Shown here one piece after another: positions 1 to 11,942 of a DNA stretch of 35,467 bases. Where the stretch lies: assembly GCA_030433275.1 (NCBI GenBank), contig JAUILK010000035.1, forward strand, positions 1 through 35,467, written 5' to 3'. Every line of letters begins with the position of its first letter. Position 1 is the first letter of the stretch. A program made the position numbers and the translations under genes. The notes below the pieces were generated by a model, which worked only from the letters and a program-made list of their open reading frames with translations, searched no databases and was not told where the DNA came from. Source of the DNA: Gammaproteobacteria bacterium (GTDB lineage: Bacteria; Pseudomonadota; Gammaproteobacteria; Nitrococcales; Nitrococcaceae).

Positions 1-73
1 TACCATGGTCCACGTGACCAATCGTCCCAACATTTACGTGCGGCTTGGTACGCTCAAACTTCGCCTTGGACAC
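1..73 (-). CDS. tuf: Elongation factor Tu, second copy (partial, N-terminal 24 codons)
   Basis: This is the 5' end of a tuf gene that runs off the left edge. It starts with GTG at 71-73 and encodes the usual EF-Tu opening ([15 protein letters not shown]) up to the start of the P-loop. EF-Tu is the GTPase that carries aminoacyl-tRNA to the ribosome. An AAGAGG ribosome binding site lies just upstream on the minus strand, and the gene follows fusA by 57 bases, the normal position for the str-operon copy. The visible bases are identical to the other tuf copy. Only the N-terminus can be judged, so whether the gene is intact is unknown. Confidence 0.95.
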   Translation of the reverse strand, partial: MSKAKFERTKPHVNVGTIGHVDHG

Positions 74-77
74 GGCT
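1..77 (-). repeat. tuf duplicate segment, copy 1
   Basis: These 77 bases are identical to 16941-17017, the start of the other tuf gene. Identity ends four bases upstream of the GTG start codon, after which the leaders diverge completely. Exact identity at synonymous positions that stops almost at the gene border is the usual sign of gene conversion between paired tuf genes. Confidence 0.9.
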
Positions 78-130
78 CATACCTCTTAGCTCAAAGCTGT
101 TGCAACCCGATGTTCGCTGCGAACCCACCA

Positions 131-2224
131 TCAGGAGGCCTTCTGAATTATCTCGCTCGCTATATTGGCCGGCGCCTCGGAATAACCACGGAACTCCATT
201 GCGTAGGAGGCGCGCCCCTGAGTGGCAGAGCGCAAATCCGTGGCATATCCGAACATCTCTTTTAATGGCACCTCGGCTCGGATGATCTTGCCAGACAAAC
301 TGTCTTCCATGCCCTGAACCGTGCCCCGACGTCGGCTGATATCGCCCATCACAGCGCCCATAAACTCCTCAGGCGTCACGATCTCCACCTTCATGACCGG
401 CTCGAGCAAAACCGGGTTAGCTTTCATGAAAGCTTCCTTGAAGGCCATGGAACCAGCAATCTTGAAAGCCATCTCAGATGAGTCCACATCATGGTAGGAC
501 CCGTCGAACAATGTCACCTTGAAATCAATCACTGGATAGCCGGCCAACACGCCGTTGTCCATCTGCTCCCGAATCCCTTTGTCCACCGACGGGATATATT
601 CTTTCGGGATCGTCCCACCGACAATGGCACTGACAAACTCATAGCCTTTACCACGCTCTTGCGGTTCCAAACGGAGCCAAACGTGGCCATATTGACCCCG
701 ACCGCCGGTCTGCCGAATAAACTTGCCCTCGGCCTCCGAGTTTCTGCGTATGCTCTCCCGATAGGCAACCTGCGGCTTGCCGACATTCGCCTCAATCTTG
801 AACTCCCGCTTGAGTCGATCGACGATAATCTCAAGATGCAGCTCACCCATACCGGAGATAATAGTCTGCCCCGACTCTTCGTCGGTGCGCACCCGAAACG
901 AGGGATCCTCCTGCGCGAGCTTCTGCAGCCCGATCCCCATTTTTTCCTGATCACCCTTGGTTTTGGGTTCTACCGCGACCGAAATCACCGGCTCCGGAAA
1001 ATCCATTCGCTCCAGGGTAATTTTTTGGCTCGGGTTGCAGAGCGTATCGCCCGTCGCGACATCTTTAAGGCCAATCGCAGCCGCGATATCACCCGCCCTC
1101 ACCTCGTCGAGCTCTTTGCGCTCCTTTGAGTGCATCTGCACGATTCGCCCAAAGCGCTCGCGCTTATCCTTCACCGGATTCCATACGGTGTCACCTGTCC
1201 GGACCACCCCCGAATAAACCCGGAAGAAAGTCAGTGTTCCGACATACGGATCGGTGGCAATCTTGAACGCCAACGCCGCAAAGGGCTCATCGTCAGCAGC
1301 ATGACGTTCGGCAGGCGAACCGTCCTCCAATTCGCCACCAATCGATGCGATATCACGCGGACTCGGCAGATACTCGATCACGGCATCCAACAATGCCTGC
1401 ACACCCTTATTTTTAAAGGCGCTACCACACAGCACCGGCACGATCTCGTTATTCAACGTCCGGATACGCAACCCCTCATTAATCTCCTCACCGGTGAGAC
1501 TTTCTTCGTCGAGGTAACGCTCCATCAACTCTTCGTTTGCCTCCGCAGCAGCCACAACCAGCGCCTCGTGGTAATGCTGGCAGGCCTCAAGCATGTCCGC
1601 CGGCGGGTCATCCTGCTTGTAGGTTGCCCCCTGCGTGGCATCATCCCAATAAATGGCTTTCATGCGAATGAGATCCACAACCCCTGCGAAATCTTCTTCT
1701 GAGCCGATCGGCAGCTGCACGGGAATCGCTTGCGACCCGAGCCGCTGACGGATCTGCTTGACCACCCGCAGGAAATCGGCACCGGCCCGATCCATCTTGT
1801 TGACAAACGCAATCCGCGGCACCTGGTAACGGTTGGCCTGCCGCCAAACGGTCTCGGACTGCGGCTCAACCCCACCGACAGCGCAGAACACACCTACCGC
1901 GCCATCGAGCACCCGCAAGGAGCGCTCCACCTCAATGGTAAAATCCACGTGACCCGGCGTGTCGATAATATTGATTCGGGTCTCTGGATACTGCTGATCC
2001 ATACCTTTCCAAAAGCAAGTAGTGGCGGCAGAGGTAATGGTAATACCCCGCTCCTGCTCCTGCTCCATCCAGTCCATGACGGCAGCGCCCTCATGCACCT
2101 CGCCTATTTTGTGGGAGATACCCGTGTAGAAGAGAATGCGCTCGGTAGTCGTCGTCTTGCCGGCATCGATATGGGCCATAATACCGATATTACGGTAGCG
2201 CTCGATCGGTGTTTTCCGTGCCAC
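131..2224 (-). CDS. fusA: Translation elongation factor G
   Basis: EF-G is the GTPase that drives ribosomal translocation and, with RRF, ribosome recycling. The 697-residue product has the family length. The G1 motif [12 protein letters not shown] is at about residues 17-28, DTPGH at 88-92 and NKMD at 142-145, and the C-terminal domains contain the expected [10 protein letters not shown] and GRGQYGHVW segments. The start is GTG at 2222-2224, 21 bases after the rpsG stop, with only a weak GGGG purine run upstream, so translation is probably coupled to rpsG. It lies in the standard rpsL-rpsG-fusA-tuf order. Nothing suggests that it is the mitochondrial-type or stress EF-G2 paralogue. Confidence 0.98.
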   Translation of the reverse strand: MARKTPIERYRNIGIMAHIDAGKTTTTERILFYTGISHKIGEVHEGAAVMDWMEQEQERGITITSAATTCFWKGMDQQYPETRINIIDTPGHVDFTIEVERSLRVLDGAVGVFCAVGGVEPQSETVWRQANRYQVPRIAFVNKMDRAGADFLRVVKQIRQRLGSQAIPVQLPIGSEEDFAGVVDLIRMKAIYWDDATQGATYKQDDPPADMLEACQHYHEALVVAAAEANEELMERYLDEESLTGEEINEGLRIRTLNNEIVPVLCGSAFKNKGVQALLDAVIEYLPSPRDIASIGGELEDGSPAERHAADDEPFAALAFKIATDPYVGTLTFFRVYSGVVRTGDTVWNPVKDKRERFGRIVQMHSKERKELDEVRAGDIAAAIGLKDVATGDTLCNPSQKITLERMDFPEPVISVAVEPKTKGDQEKMGIGLQKLAQEDPSFRVRTDEESGQTIISGMGELHLEIIVDRLKREFKIEANVGKPQVAYRESIRRNSEAEGKFIRQTGGRGQYGHVWLRLEPQERGKGYEFVSAIVGGTIPKEYIPSVDKGIREQMDNGVLAGYPVIDFKVTLFDGSYHDVDSSEMAFKIAGSMAFKEAFMKANPVLLEPVMKVEIVTPEEFMGAVMGDISRRRGTVQGMEDSLSGKIIRAEVPLKEMFGYATDLRSATQGRASYAMEFRGYSEAPANIASEIIQKAS

Positions 2225-2245
2225 AGCTCAATAACCCCGTTGCCG

Positions 2246-2716
2246 TTACCAGCGAAAGTGCGAAAAAGCTTTGTTAGCATCGGCCATGCGATGCGTATCT
2301 TCCCGCTTCTTTGCCGCGGCGCCACGATTCTCTGCAGCTTCCTGCAGCTCGGCGGCCAACCGATGTTGCATGGTCGTCTCGCCCCGTTTACGGGCCGCAT
2401 CGATCACCCAACGCATAGCCAACGTCGTACGCCGTTGCGGCCGAACCTCTACTGGCACCTGATAAGTAGCGCCACCAACCCGACGAGATTTCACCTCGAC
2501 GACGGGTCGCACATTATCCAGAGCGGACTCCAGCACCGTCATAGGCTCTGCCACACCCCGCTCCTTGATGCGGCCCAAAGCACCGTACACGATCTTCTCG
2601 GCCACCGAGCGCTTTCCGTCGCGCATCAACATGCTTACGAATTTGGTCAGCAATTCGCTCCCGAATTTAGGATCCGGAAGCACCTTACGCTTGGGAACTT
2701 CCCTTCGCCGTGGCAT
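2246..2716 (-). CDS. rpsG: 30S ribosomal protein S7
   Basis: S7 nucleates assembly of the 30S head by binding the 3' domain of 16S rRNA, and in E. coli it also represses translation of its own operon. The 156-residue product begins with [18 protein letters not shown] and continues with the family core ([12 protein letters not shown], then the [14 protein letters not shown] loop). Length and N-terminus agree with proteobacterial S7. It starts at ATG 2716, 45 bases after rpsL, and is followed closely by fusA. S7 feedback on the rpsL-rpsG interval is plausible by analogy, but I did not identify a binding site. Confidence 0.98.
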   Translation of the reverse strand: MPRRREVPKRKVLPDPKFGSELLTKFVSMLMRDGKRSVAEKIVYGALGRIKERGVAEPMTVLESALDNVRPVVEVKSRRVGGATYQVPVEVRPQRRTTLAMRWVIDAARKRGETTMQHRLAAELQEAAENRGAAAKKREDTHRMADANKAFSHFRW

Positions 2717-2761
2717 CGCCCTTACCTGATTAGCTCGAGATCAAAAAACCGCAGCGCTTGG

Positions 2762-3136
2762 TCAGGCCTTGGGCCGCTTCGCGCCATACTTTGAACGTCC
2801 TTGCCGACGCTTGCTCACCCCCGCCGTGTCGAGTGAACCGCGCACAACATGATAACGCACCCCTGGTAAATCCTTTACCCGGCCGCCTCTAATCAATACT
2901 GCGGAGTGCTCCTGCAAATTGTGCCCTTCGCCACCGATATAGACAGCCACCTCGTAGCCATTCGTCAAACGAGCGCGCATGACCTTGCGCAACGCCGAAT
3001 TCGGCTTCTTTGGAGTTGTCGTATAAACACGCGTGCATACACCACGCTTCTGCGGGCAGCTCTCAAGGGCCGGGACGTTACTTTTCGACGCCCTGCGCGT
3101 GCGCCCCTTTCTGACCAGTTGGTTGGTCGTCGCCAT
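2762..3136 (-). CDS. rpsL: 30S ribosomal protein S12
   Basis: S12 sits at the decoding centre and controls accuracy. The 124-residue product begins [12 protein letters not shown] and has the conserved [14 protein letters not shown] segment and the [17 protein letters not shown] segment. Both lysine positions associated with streptomycin resistance carry the ordinary lysine, so a sensitive-type allele is expected. ATG 3136 was chosen because it gives the standard N-terminus; the frame stays open to 3265 but adds an unrelated extension running through the promoter. A GGCGGAG ribosome binding site precedes it. It is the first gene of the str operon and has its own promoter and a hairpin in the leader. 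Confidence 0.98.
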   Translation of the reverse strand: MATTNQLVRKGRTRRASKSNVPALESCPQKRGVCTRVYTTTPKKPNSALRKVMRARLTNGYEVAVYIGGEGHNLQEHSAVLIRGGRVKDLPGVRYHVVRGSLDTAGVSKRRQGRSKYGAKRPKA

Positions 3137-3155
3137 AAACCGTTCACTCCGCCTC

Positions 3156-3190
3156 AAAACAAACGACAGGCCGGTCGATCCGGCCTGTCG
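3156..3190 (-). terminator. Rho-independent terminator or attenuator in the rpsL leader
   Basis: A perfect 11-bp stem (CGACAGGCCGG with CCGGCCTGTCG, 3164-3190) closes a five-base loop. On the minus strand it is followed by TTTGTTTTG, an imperfect U tract. It lies between rpoC and rpsL but downstream of the rpsL promoter, about 4 bases after the predicted transcription start. It could therefore end read-through from rpoBC, and would also sit at the very 5' end of the str mRNA. Confidence 0.75.
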
Positions 3191-3200
3191 AAGGTGCGCT

Positions 3201-3229
3201 AGTTTAGACTTGCACGTCAGGAGTGTCAA
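3201..3229 (-). promoter_or_regulatory. Sigma-70 promoter for the rpsL-rpsG-fusA-tuf operon
   Basis: On the minus strand, TTGACA (3224-3229) is a perfect -35 box, followed by a 17-base spacer and TAAACT (3201-3206) as -10. The discriminator AGCGCACC is GC-rich, as in growth-rate and stringently controlled promoters. The start point is inferred near 3194, giving a leader of about 58 bases before the rpsL ATG. Confidence 0.75.
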
Positions 3230-3242
3230 CCGACATCCTACA

Positions 3243-3256
3243 GGTAACCGGTTACC
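3243..3256. repeat. Perfect 14-bp palindrome next to a C9 tract
   Basis: GGTAACCGGTTACC is a perfect palindrome 17 bases past the rpoC stop and 14 bases upstream of the rpsL -35 box. It directly abuts a run of nine C (3255-3263). It has no loop and no U tract, so it does not look like a terminator. It could be a protein binding site or a chance element. Confidence 0.5.
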
Positions 3257-3272
3257 CCCCCCCATTTTACCC

Positions 3273-6200
3273 TTATTGCTCGGATCCAGAATTTCCTTCG
3301 GGAATGGGGGAGACCTCCTCCTCGATCCGTTCCGTACGAGCAGCCGGGGTTAAAGTCGGCTCAGGCAGCACATCTCGGGCACGCTGACGCTCAGCGTGAT
3401 AGGCAAACCCAGTTCCTGCCGGGATAAGCCGACCGACGATCACATTCTCTTTAAGTCCACGCAAATCATCACGTGCACCACGCACGGCGGCTTCAGTGAG
3501 CACCCGAGTAGTTTCTTGGAAAGAGGCTGCCGATATAAATGAATCGGTTGCCAACGAGGCCTTAGTAATGCCAAGTAATATCGGCTCCAGTTTGGCCGGC
3601 TCCTTATCGGAGCTTTGCAGACGCTCATTCTCCTCCGCAACGCGCCCCCAATCGAGTTGCTCGCCGCGCAAATAACGTGTATCGCCGGGATCCTTGATTT
3701 CGACCTTGCGCAGCATCTGGCGCAAAATCACCTCAATGTGCTTATCGTTGATTTTCACACCCTGAAGTCGGTAGACATCCTGAATCTCCTTGACCAAGTA
3801 TGCTGCCAACTCGGTGACACCCAGCAGCCGCAAGATATCATGTGGATTGGGCTCACCATCGGCGATGACCTCCCCTTTCTCCACGTGTTCGCCCTCGAAG
3901 ACGGTTACGTTGCGCCACTTTGGGATAAGCTCCTCGTAAGTCTCCCCGTCTGCCTGTGTAATGACCAAACGCTGCTTGCCCTTGGTGTCCTTGCCGAAGC
4001 TAACCGTCCCGGAGACCTCTGCCAAAATAGCCGGTTCCTTCGGCTTGCGCGCCTCGAACAGATCAGCAACCCGAGGCAACCCTCCTGTTATATCACGGGT
4101 CTTCGACGACTCCTGCGGGATGCGGGCAATGACGTCACCCACGTCCACATCAGCATTGTCGGCTACGCTGACGATGGCGCCGGCCGGCAGATAATAATTG
4201 GCAGGAATGTCCGTACCCGCCAAGTTGAGATCATGGCCATCGGCATCGACCAGCTTGATCATGGGGCGCAGATCCTTATGAGCAACACGCTCCTCATACG
4301 GCTTGCCGTCGGCCCCGATCCCCGAGCGACGATATTCGCCGTTGCCGCGTGTTTTGGGATCCGTCACGACCAAGCTACTCAAGCCGGTCACTTCGTCGAA
4401 CTGGCGATTAACCGTCACGCCCTCGACAAAATCATAAAATCGCAACCACCCCTTCACCTCGGTAATGATGGGATGGGTATGAGGATCCCAGCTCGCAACT
4501 ATTTGTCCGACAACGACAGCGTCGTTGTCGGCAACCGAGATGGTCGCACCGTAGGGCACCTTGTAGCGCTCTCGCTCCCGACCATGCTCATCCATAATGG
4601 TGATCTCGCCGGAGCGGGATACCGCAACCAGATTGCCACTGTGGTGTTTAACGGTCTTAATATTGTGCAGCCGCACAACACCGGCAGATTTGGCCTGGAC
4701 ATTGCTTACCGACGCCGACCGCGAAGCGGCGCCCCCAATATGGAAGGTCCGCATAGTGAGCTGAGTACCGGGCTCGCCGATCGATTGTGCCGCAATCACC
4801 CCTACCGCTTCACCGATGTTAACCCGGTGACCGCGGGCCAGATCGCGCCCATAACAGGTTGCGCATACTCCATAGCGCGCCTCGCAGGTGATGGGAGAGT
4901 GAACCCACACCTCATCCACACCCTCAGACTCGAGGTGATCGACTAGATTTTCATCCAGTAACGTACCGGCCGCCGCCACGATCTCATCCCCGCCGGGCTG
5001 CAGAATATCCTGTGCTACCGCGCGCCCAAGGACACGTTCCCGTAGCGGCTCGACCACATCGCCGCCCTCGATCAGCGGTGTCATCCTCAGGCTACGACGA
5101 GTACCACAATTGATCTCGGTCACTACAAGATCCTGAGCCACATCCACCAAACGCCGGGTCAAATAGCCGGAGTTGGCGGTCTTGAGCGCCGTATCCGCAA
5201 GCCCCTTTCGAGCCCCATGCGTCGAGATGAAATACTGCAAAACATTCAAACCTTCCCGAAAATTCGCCGTAATGGGCGTTTCTATGATGGAACCATCCGG
5301 TTTGGCCATCAGCCCACGCATGCCAGCAAGTTGGCGAATCTGGGCCGCGCTACCGCGCGCTCCGGAATCAGCCATCATAAAGATCGAATTAAATGACTTC
5401 TGCTCGATCTCATTGCCTTGAAGGTCGACATTAACCTCTTTGCCGAGCTTTTCCATCATCGCCCGGGCCACTTGATCGTTGGTATGCGACCAAATGTCGA
5501 CCACTTTGTTGTAGCGCTCGCCATTGGTCACCAGACCCGAGGCATACTGATCCTCGATCTCTTTGACCTCCTCTTCAGCGCGTTTGAGTATCGCTTCCTT
5601 TCCATCTGGGATCACCATGTCATCCACACCGATGGAAACGGCCGCACGGGTCGACATATAGAAGCCGAGATACATCAAGCGATCGGCGAAGACCACCGTT
5701 GCCTTGAGACCAAGGCGACGATAGCAAGCATTGACGATCTCAGAGATGGCCTTTTTCGTCATGTCACGATCGACCATCTTGAACGGCAGCCCCGTCGGCA
5801 CGATATCGTAGAGTAACGTACGCCCCACCGTGGTACTTACCCGTCGAAAACTCTCCTGCAACACGCCATCGTCCTGCAGATCAGTCTCGCGGATGCGCAC
5901 CTCGACACGCGCCTGCAGATCCACTTGCCGCCCTTCATAGGCACGGTGCAGCTCCGTGGTATCGGAGAACCTCATCCCCTTGCCCCGCGCGCCGACACGC
6001 TCGCGGGTCATGTAGTACAAGCCGAGCACGATATCCTGCGTGGCACCGATGATCGGCTCACCGTTGGCCGGCGAGAGCACATTATTGGTGGACATCATTA
6101 GCGCCCGTGCCTCGAGCTGCGCCTCCAGCGAGAGCGGCACATGGGCGGCCATCTGATCCCCGTCAAAGTCGGCATTGAACGCCGGGCAAACCAGAGGGTG

Positions 6201-7550
6201 CAGCTGGATCGCCTTGCCTTCGATCAGCACCGGTTCAAACGCCTGAATCCCTAAACGATGCAAAGTCGGAGCCCGGTTGAGCAGCACCGGATGCTCGCGG
6301 ATGACCTCCTCAAGAATGTCCCAGACTTCCGGCGCCTCGCGCTCGACCATCTTCTTGGCCGCTTTGATTGTTGTCGCCAAACCCTGACGCTGCAGCTTGC
6401 TGAAGATAAAAGGCTTGAACAGCTCCAACGCCATACGCTTGGGTAGGCCGCATTGATGCAGCTTGAGGGTCGGCCCAACCACGATCACCGAACGACCGGA
6501 ATAGTCTACCCGCTTGCCGAGCAAGTTCTGACGAAAACGCCCCTGCTTGCCTTTAATCATGTCGGCCAACGACTTCAAAGGCCGTTTGTTGGTTCCGGTA
6601 ATGGCCCGACCACGCCGACCGTTATCGAGCAGAGCATCCACAGCCTCCTGCAGCATGCGCTTCTCGTTGCGCACGATGATATCCGGAGCGGAGAGCTCCA
6701 GCAGCCGCTTCAACCGGTTGTTGCGATTGATCACCCGTCGATAGAGGTCGTTCAGATCTGAGGTCGCGAACCGGCCGCCGTCCAAAGGCACCAAGGGCCG
6801 GAGATCCGGTGGAAGAACCGGCAACACAGTTAAAATCATCCACTCGGGATAGTTCCCCGAATCAAGAAACGATTCCATCAATTTCAAGCGCTTAGACAAA
6901 CGCTTGATCTTGGACTCGGAGTTGGTTGCGTTAATCTCTTCCCGCAGGCGAACCGCCTCCTCGCCCAGACTGCCGCTATGCAACAATTCAAGTACGGCCT
7001 CGGCGCCCATCCGCGCATCGAACTCATCGCCGTATTGCTCGACTGCATCGAGATAGTCCTCGTCGGTCAACAACTGACCCCGCTCAAGTGGGGTCATGCC
7101 GGGATCAATGACGACGAAAGCCTCAAAGTAGAGGACACGCTCGATATCGCGCAAAGTCATGTCCAGCAACAGACCGATGCGCGAAGGCAACGACTTCAAG
7201 AACCAGATATGAGCGACCGGACTGGCCAGCTCGATATGACCCATACGCTCACGGCGCACTTTGGCGAGTGTCACTTCGACGCCACATTTTTCGCACACCA
7301 CGCCCCGGTGCTTAAGCCGTTTGTACTTGCCGCACAGACATTCATAATCCTTCACCGGTCCGAAAATTTTGGCGCAGAACAAGCCGTCGCGCTCTGGTTT
7401 GAATGTGCGGTAGTTAATGGTTTCCGGCTTTTTGACCTCACCATAGGACCAAGACCGAATCATATCCGGTGAAGCCAGACTGATTCGAATGGCGTCAAAA
7501 TCGTCAAGCTGCGCGCCAGGCTGCTTGAACAAATTGAGCAAATCTCTCAT
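3273..7550 (-). CDS. rpoC: RNA polymerase beta-prime subunit
   Basis: Catalytic largest subunit of RNA polymerase. The 1425-residue product has the N-terminal zinc site ([13 protein letters not shown] with VCEKC), the active-site motif NADFDGDQM that binds catalytic magnesium, the trigger-loop region ([11 protein letters not shown]) and the second zinc cluster ([19 protein letters not shown]). Length is in the gammaproteobacterial range. ATG 7550 is chosen because [10 protein letters not shown] is the conserved N-terminus; the frame stays open to 7703, but the extra 51 residues look unrelated and have no ribosome binding site. The site before ATG 7550 is itself weak. It follows rpoB by 189 bases, longer than usual, and is followed by the separate str promoter. 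Confidence 0.98.
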   Translation of the reverse strand: MRDLLNLFKQPGAQLDDFDAIRISLASPDMIRSWSYGEVKKPETINYRTFKPERDGLFCAKIFGPVKDYECLCGKYKRLKHRGVVCEKCGVEVTLAKVRRERMGHIELASPVAHIWFLKSLPSRIGLLLDMTLRDIERVLYFEAFVVIDPGMTPLERGQLLTDEDYLDAVEQYGDEFDARMGAEAVLELLHSGSLGEEAVRLREEINATNSESKIKRLSKRLKLMESFLDSGNYPEWMILTVLPVLPPDLRPLVPLDGGRFATSDLNDLYRRVINRNNRLKRLLELSAPDIIVRNEKRMLQEAVDALLDNGRRGRAITGTNKRPLKSLADMIKGKQGRFRQNLLGKRVDYSGRSVIVVGPTLKLHQCGLPKRMALELFKPFIFSKLQRQGLATTIKAAKKMVEREAPEVWDILEEVIREHPVLLNRAPTLHRLGIQAFEPVLIEGKAIQLHPLVCPAFNADFDGDQMAAHVPLSLEAQLEARALMMSTNNVLSPANGEPIIGATQDIVLGLYYMTRERVGARGKGMRFSDTTELHRAYEGRQVDLQARVEVRIRETDLQDDGVLQESFRRVSTTVGRTLLYDIVPTGLPFKMVDRDMTKKAISEIVNACYRRLGLKATVVFADRLMYLGFYMSTRAAVSIGVDDMVIPDGKEAILKRAEEEVKEIEDQYASGLVTNGERYNKVVDIWSHTNDQVARAMMEKLGKEVNVDLQGNEIEQKSFNSIFMMADSGARGSAAQIRQLAGMRGLMAKPDGSIIETPITANFREGLNVLQYFISTHGARKGLADTALKTANSGYLTRRLVDVAQDLVVTEINCGTRRSLRMTPLIEGGDVVEPLRERVLGRAVAQDILQPGGDEIVAAAGTLLDENLVDHLESEGVDEVWVHSPITCEARYGVCATCYGRDLARGHRVNIGEAVGVIAAQSIGEPGTQLTMRTFHIGGAASRSASVSNVQAKSAGVVRLHNIKTVKHHSGNLVAVSRSGEITIMDEHGRERERYKVPYGATISVADNDAVVVGQIVASWDPHTHPIITEVKGWLRFYDFVEGVTVNRQFDEVTGLSSLVVTDPKTRGNGEYRRSGIGADGKPYEERVAHKDLRPMIKLVDADGHDLNLAGTDIPANYYLPAGAIVSVADNADVDVGDVIARIPQESSKTRDITGGLPRVADLFEARKPKEPAILAEVSGTVSFGKDTKGKQRLVITQADGETYEELIPKWRNVTVFEGEHVEKGEVIADGEPNPHDILRLLGVTELAAYLVKEIQDVYRLQGVKINDKHIEVILRQMLRKVEIKDPGDTRYLRGEQLDWGRVAEENERLQSSDKEPAKLEPILLGITKASLATDSFISAASFQETTRVLTEAAVRGARDDLRGLKENVIVGRLIPAGTGFAYHAERQRARDVLPEPTLTPAARTERIEEEVSPIPEGNSGSEQ

Positions 7551-7739
7551 AACCGCGGCCCGTCCAAGCTTGAATTCATATAGGGTTGACAAGCGCTCGA
7601 AGCGCCGTAGCGGCTTACTGCCGCTACCGTGGCCAGCAGAAGGAAGACACTCCTTCTCGCAGACTCTGTCAATTACCGCGCTCGGCCGCCGAGATGGCGG
7701 CAAGCGGCACGACTATTGGGCGATTTGACTATGTCACGC
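7551..7739 (-). other. Long rpoB-rpoC spacer with three hairpins
   Basis: This 189-base spacer carries several minus-strand hairpins: an 8-bp perfect stem GTAGCGGC/GCCGCTAC with a 5-base loop (7607-7627), a 7-bp stem AGAAGGA/TCCTTCT (7638-7657) and a short GCGCT/AGCGC stem (about 7593-7605). None is followed by a clear U tract. The rpoC frame is open through most of it. It may set mRNA processing or the rpoB/rpoC ratio; no promoter is convincing. Confidence 0.5.
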
Positions 7740-10700
7740 TCAGTCCTGCTCCAGCTCAATATCAATACCGAGCGAACGGATCTCCTTGACCAGCACATTG
7801 AAAGACTCCGGCATACCGGCTTCCATCCGATGGTCACCATCCACGATGTTCTTGTACATTTTGGTCCGGCCTGAGACGTCATCTGATTTCACGGTCAACA
7901 TTTCCTGCAGCGTGTAGGCTGCACCATAGGCCTCGAGTGCCCATACCTCCATTTCACCGAAGCGCTGGCCACCGAACTGAGCCTTGCCGCCCAACGGCTG
8001 CTGCGTCACGAGACTGTAAGGACCGGTCGAGCGAGCGTGAACTTTGTCGTCCACCAAGTGGTTAAGCTTCAGCATGTACATGTAGCCGATGGTAACAGGG
8101 CGATCGAAGGCTTCCCCGGTACGGCCATCGTACAAACTAGCCTTGCCTGATTCCGGCAGACCAGCAAGCCGCAACATGGTTTTGATCTCATTTTCATGAG
8201 CACCATCGAAGACCGGCGTGGCCATGGGCACACCGCTACGCAGATTATCCGCGAGTTCGGTGAGCTCCTGACTAGAGAATGAGTCCAAATCTTCTTCGCG
8301 ACCGCTGGAGTTATAGATTTGTTGAAGGACCTCCCGCAACTCGCTTATGTCAGCATGGGCATCCAGCAAACCAGCGATCTTGCGGCCCAATGCCTTGGAG
8401 GCCCACCCCAAATGGGTTTCGAGCACCTGCCCGACGTTCATACGTGAAGGCACGCCCAGAGGGTTAAGCACGATATCCACCGGTGTACCATCCTCGAGGT
8501 ATGGCATGTCTTCCACCGGAACAATGGTAGAGATCACACCCTTATTGCCGTGGCGACCCGCCATCTTGTCACCAGGCTGCACTCGACGCTTGACGGCCAA
8601 ATAAACTTTGGCCATTTTGAGCACGCCTGGAGCCAAATCGTCGCCCGCGGTGATCTTGGCCTTCTTCTCTTCATACCGGCTATCGAAGTTCTCGCGCTGT
8701 GCCTTGAGCTGCAACTGCACGGCCTCAAGTTGCTGATTGACCTCCTCATCACGCATGCGGATTTCGAACCAGCGCTCACGCGCGATACCCGCGAGGTAAG
8801 CACGACTCACCTCGGCACCGCTGCCCAAACCATCGGGACCACCCGCAGCGACCTTACCCTCAAGTAAGCGCTCGAGGCGGGCGAATGCATCATCTTCAAA
8901 TATCCGATATTGATCGTTGAGATCCTTGCGGACATCGGCCAATTGACTGGCTTCGATGGATAACGCCCTCTTATCCTTCTTGACCCCGTCGCGAGTAAAG
9001 ACCTGAACATCAATCACGGTGCCATCCATTCCAGTCGGCACACGCAGCGACGTATCTTTCACATCGGAGGCTTTCTCACCGAAGATAGCGCGTAGCAGTT
9101 TCTCCTCCGGGGTCAGCTGGGTCTCTCCCTTTGGAGTAACCTTACCCACCAAGATATCGCCGGCCTTGACCTCGGCACCAATGTAGACGATGCCCGACTC
9201 GTCCAACTTGGACAATGCGCTCTCGCCGACATTCGGAATATCCGCCGTGACCTCCTCCGACCCCAGCTTGGTATCCCGGGCCACGCAGGTAAGCTCTTCA
9301 ATATGGATCGTGGTATAGCGATCCTCCTGCACCACTCGCTCCGAGATCAGGATGGAGTCTTCGAAGTTGTATCCATTCCAAGGCATGAAGGCGACCAGCA
9401 TGTTTTGGCCCAGAGCCAACTCGCCCATGTCCGTCGACGGGCCATCGGCCAATACATCGCCCCGCGCCACCCGCTCGCCGGGCCGCACCAAAGGACGCTG
9501 ATTAATACAGGTGTTCTGGTTAGAGCGCGTGTACTTCGTCAGATTGTAGATGTCCACGCCCGGCTCGCCCGGCACCGCTTCCTCATCGTTGACCCGGACC
9601 ACAATGCGCGCGGCATCCACTTGCTCCACAGCACCGCCACGCTCGGCGATCACGGTGACACCTGAGTCGATCGCCACTGCTCGCTCCATCCCGGTGCCAA
9701 CCAGCGGTTTCTCCGAGCGCAGCGTCGGCACCGCCTGACGCTGCATGTTGGAACCCATCAGAGCCCGATTGGCATCGTCGTGCTCGAGAAAGGGGACAAG
9801 CGACGCCGCCACGGAGACGATCTGTTTGGGAGCGACGTCCATGTACTGAACGCGCTCAGGGGTTGCCATACCGAACTCGTTCTGAAAACGGCAGGAGATC
9901 AGGTCATCCAGCAACCGACCGTCTTCGCTTACCCGCGCATTCGCCTGAGCGATCACGAAGCGACCTTCCTCAATGGCCGAAAGATACTCCACTTCACTGG
10001 TGACTCGACCGTCCACAACTTTCCGATACGGCGTCTCCAAAAAGCCATAACGATTGGTGCGAGCATACACCGCCAGTGAATTGATCAGACCGATATTCGG
10101 TCCCTCCGGAGTCTCGATCGGGCAGACACGCCCATAATGGGTCGGGTGAACGTCACGCACCTCGAATCCTGCCCGCTCGCGGGTCAGTCCACCGGGGCCG
10201 AGCGCAGATACCCGACGCTTGTGAGTAACCTCGGAGAGCGGATTGTTCTGATCCATGAACTGTGAGAGCTGGCTGGAACCAAAGAACTCCTTAATCGCTG
10301 CCGCCACAGGCTTAGCGTTAATCAACTCCTGGGGGATCAGGCCCTCGCTCTCCGCCAAGCTTAACCGCTCACGCACCGCACGCTCGACACGTACGAGGCC
10401 CACGCGAAAGACGTTCTCGGCCATTTCCCCCACGCAGCGCACCCTTCGATTGCCGAGATGATCGATGTCATCCACCTGGCCTTTGCCGTTGCGGATATTG
10501 ATCAGCTCATGCAAAACATCCAGGATATCCTCGTTGCTGAGCGTACCCGAACCGGTCACCTCTTGGCGCCCAACCCGCAGGTTGAACTTCATGCGCCCGA
10601 CCGGTGAGAGATCGTAGCGGTCTTCACTGAAAAATAAATGCTGAAAAAGATTCTCCGCCGCTTCGCGGGTCGGCGGTTCCCCAGGCCGCATCATGCGGTA

Positions 10701-11804
10701 GATTTCGACCAAGGCTTCCAGTTGAGTGGCCGTTGAATCACCACGCAATGTGGCGGATATATATGAGCCGCAATCGAGATCGTTGACATAGAGCGTTTCG
10801 ATCTTCTTGATGCCAGCATCGCGTACCGTCTGTACCAACTCACCGGTCAACTCGGTATTGGCAATAGCCAATATCTCGCCGCTACTCTTGTCCACCACAT
10901 CGTGTGCCAGGATTTTACCGATGAGGTAGTCATCTGACACATCAAGCTCAGTCAGCCCGCCTCGTTCCAATTGCCGGATATGGCGCGCCGTGATCCGCTG
11001 ACCGCTCTCAACCAAAAGCGCACCATCGAGATGGATATCAAAGGAAGCGGTCTCCCCACGCAGCCGTTCGGGAATAAGCTCTAGAACAATTTTGTCTTTT
11101 TTAAGGTGAAAAACATTTTTCTCGAAGAACCGATCCAGAATCTGCTCGTTGTCATAGCCGAGCGCGCGAAGCAATACCGTTGCCGGCAACTTGCGCCGAC
11201 GATCGATGCGCACGAATATCGCATCCTTAGGGTCGAATTCAAAATCCAGCCAGGAACCTCGATAGGGAATGACCCGGGCGGAGAACAGCAATTTTTTTGA
11301 AGAGTGGGTCTTGCCTTTGTCGTGATCGAAGAACACTCCCGGCGAGCGGTGCAACTGCGAGACAATCACTCGCTCAGTACCATTGATAACGAACGTACCG
11401 TTGCGCGTCATAAGAGGCAGTTCGCCCATATAGACTTCCTGCTCCTTGATGTCCTTGACAGTACTCGCATCCTTGTCATAGATCACCAACCGTACCCGCA
11501 CGCGCAGCGGAGCGGCATAAGTTTGCCCTCGCAGCTGACACTCCTTGACGTCAAAGGGTGCCTCGCCAATGCGGTAGCTCACATATTCCAGCACCGCACT
11601 GCCCGAATAGCTCGCAATTGGAAAGACCGACTTAAAAGCCATGTGCAGACCGATTTCCACCCGCTCTTCGACGCGCTTGTCGAGTTGCAGGAACTCACGA
11701 TATGACTCGATCTGGGTAGCGAGAAGGTATGGAACATCCAGGATTTTCGACTGTTTGCCAAAATCCTTGCGGATACGCTTCTTTTCGGTGAACGAGTAAT
11801 CCAT
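7740..11804 (-). CDS. rpoB: RNA polymerase beta subunit
   Basis: Second catalytic subunit of RNA polymerase. The 1354-residue product starts [16 protein letters not shown] after a GAGGAA ribosome binding site. The rifampicin region reads [30 protein letters not shown] in two adjoining pieces ([16 protein letters not shown], then [14 protein letters not shown]), with the usual D, H and S residues, so a sensitive-type allele is expected. [14 protein letters not shown] and the C-terminal [19 protein letters not shown] anchor are present. It follows rplL across a 207-base gap containing an attenuator hairpin, matching the rplJL-rpoBC arrangement in which polymerase genes receive only part of the ribosomal-protein transcription. 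Confidence 0.98.
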   Translation of the reverse strand: MDYSFTEKKRIRKDFGKQSKILDVPYLLATQIESYREFLQLDKRVEERVEIGLHMAFKSVFPIASYSGSAVLEYVSYRIGEAPFDVKECQLRGQTYAAPLRVRVRLVIYDKDASTVKDIKEQEVYMGELPLMTRNGTFVINGTERVIVSQLHRSPGVFFDHDKGKTHSSKKLLFSARVIPYRGSWLDFEFDPKDAIFVRIDRRRKLPATVLLRALGYDNEQILDRFFEKNVFHLKKDKIVLELIPERLRGETASFDIHLDGALLVESGQRITARHIRQLERGGLTELDVSDDYLIGKILAHDVVDKSSGEILAIANTELTGELVQTVRDAGIKKIETLYVNDLDCGSYISATLRGDSTATQLEALVEIYRMMRPGEPPTREAAENLFQHLFFSEDRYDLSPVGRMKFNLRVGRQEVTGSGTLSNEDILDVLHELINIRNGKGQVDDIDHLGNRRVRCVGEMAENVFRVGLVRVERAVRERLSLAESEGLIPQELINAKPVAAAIKEFFGSSQLSQFMDQNNPLSEVTHKRRVSALGPGGLTRERAGFEVRDVHPTHYGRVCPIETPEGPNIGLINSLAVYARTNRYGFLETPYRKVVDGRVTSEVEYLSAIEEGRFVIAQANARVSEDGRLLDDLISCRFQNEFGMATPERVQYMDVAPKQIVSVAASLVPFLEHDDANRALMGSNMQRQAVPTLRSEKPLVGTGMERAVAIDSGVTVIAERGGAVEQVDAARIVVRVNDEEAVPGEPGVDIYNLTKYTRSNQNTCINQRPLVRPGERVARGDVLADGPSTDMGELALGQNMLVAFMPWNGYNFEDSILISERVVQEDRYTTIHIEELTCVARDTKLGSEEVTADIPNVGESALSKLDESGIVYIGAEVKAGDILVGKVTPKGETQLTPEEKLLRAIFGEKASDVKDTSLRVPTGMDGTVIDVQVFTRDGVKKDKRALSIEASQLADVRKDLNDQYRIFEDDAFARLERLLEGKVAAGGPDGLGSGAEVSRAYLAGIARERWFEIRMRDEEVNQQLEAVQLQLKAQRENFDSRYEEKKAKITAGDDLAPGVLKMAKVYLAVKRRVQPGDKMAGRHGNKGVISTIVPVEDMPYLEDGTPVDIVLNPLGVPSRMNVGQVLETHLGWASKALGRKIAGLLDAHADISELREVLQQIYNSSGREEDLDSFSSQELTELADNLRSGVPMATPVFDGAHENEIKTMLRLAGLPESGKASLYDGRTGEAFDRPVTIGYMYMLKLNHLVDDKVHARSTGPYSLVTQQPLGGKAQFGGQRFGEMEVWALEAYGAAYTLQEMLTVKSDDVSGRTKMYKNIVDGDHRMEAGMPESFNVLVKEIRSLGIDIELEQD

Positions 11805-11942
11805 CGAGGTTCCTCATCAGTCTGATACTATTAGGCATAAGCAAAACACTGAGGACAGCAATTAGCAGCGAAACCCCCTCCCGACGCTAAAGACAGCAGT
11901 CTATGAATTAACTCTCGGCGAGCCACACTTGGCACAAACGGG

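Noticed and set aside
1730-2794. 354-codon plus-strand frame across fusA and rpsG
   Set aside because: Crosses two genuine genes on the other strand and has no recognisable domain.
3615-4946. 443-codon plus-strand frame opposite rpoC
   Set aside because: It lies wholly antisense to rpoC with no ribosome binding site or family features; long antisense frames are common opposite GC-rich conserved genes.
7551-7703. N-terminal extension of rpoC to TTG 7703
   Set aside because: Conserved beta-prime starts at [10 protein letters not shown]; the extension has no ribosome binding site and no similarity. Kept only as a finding about the spacer.
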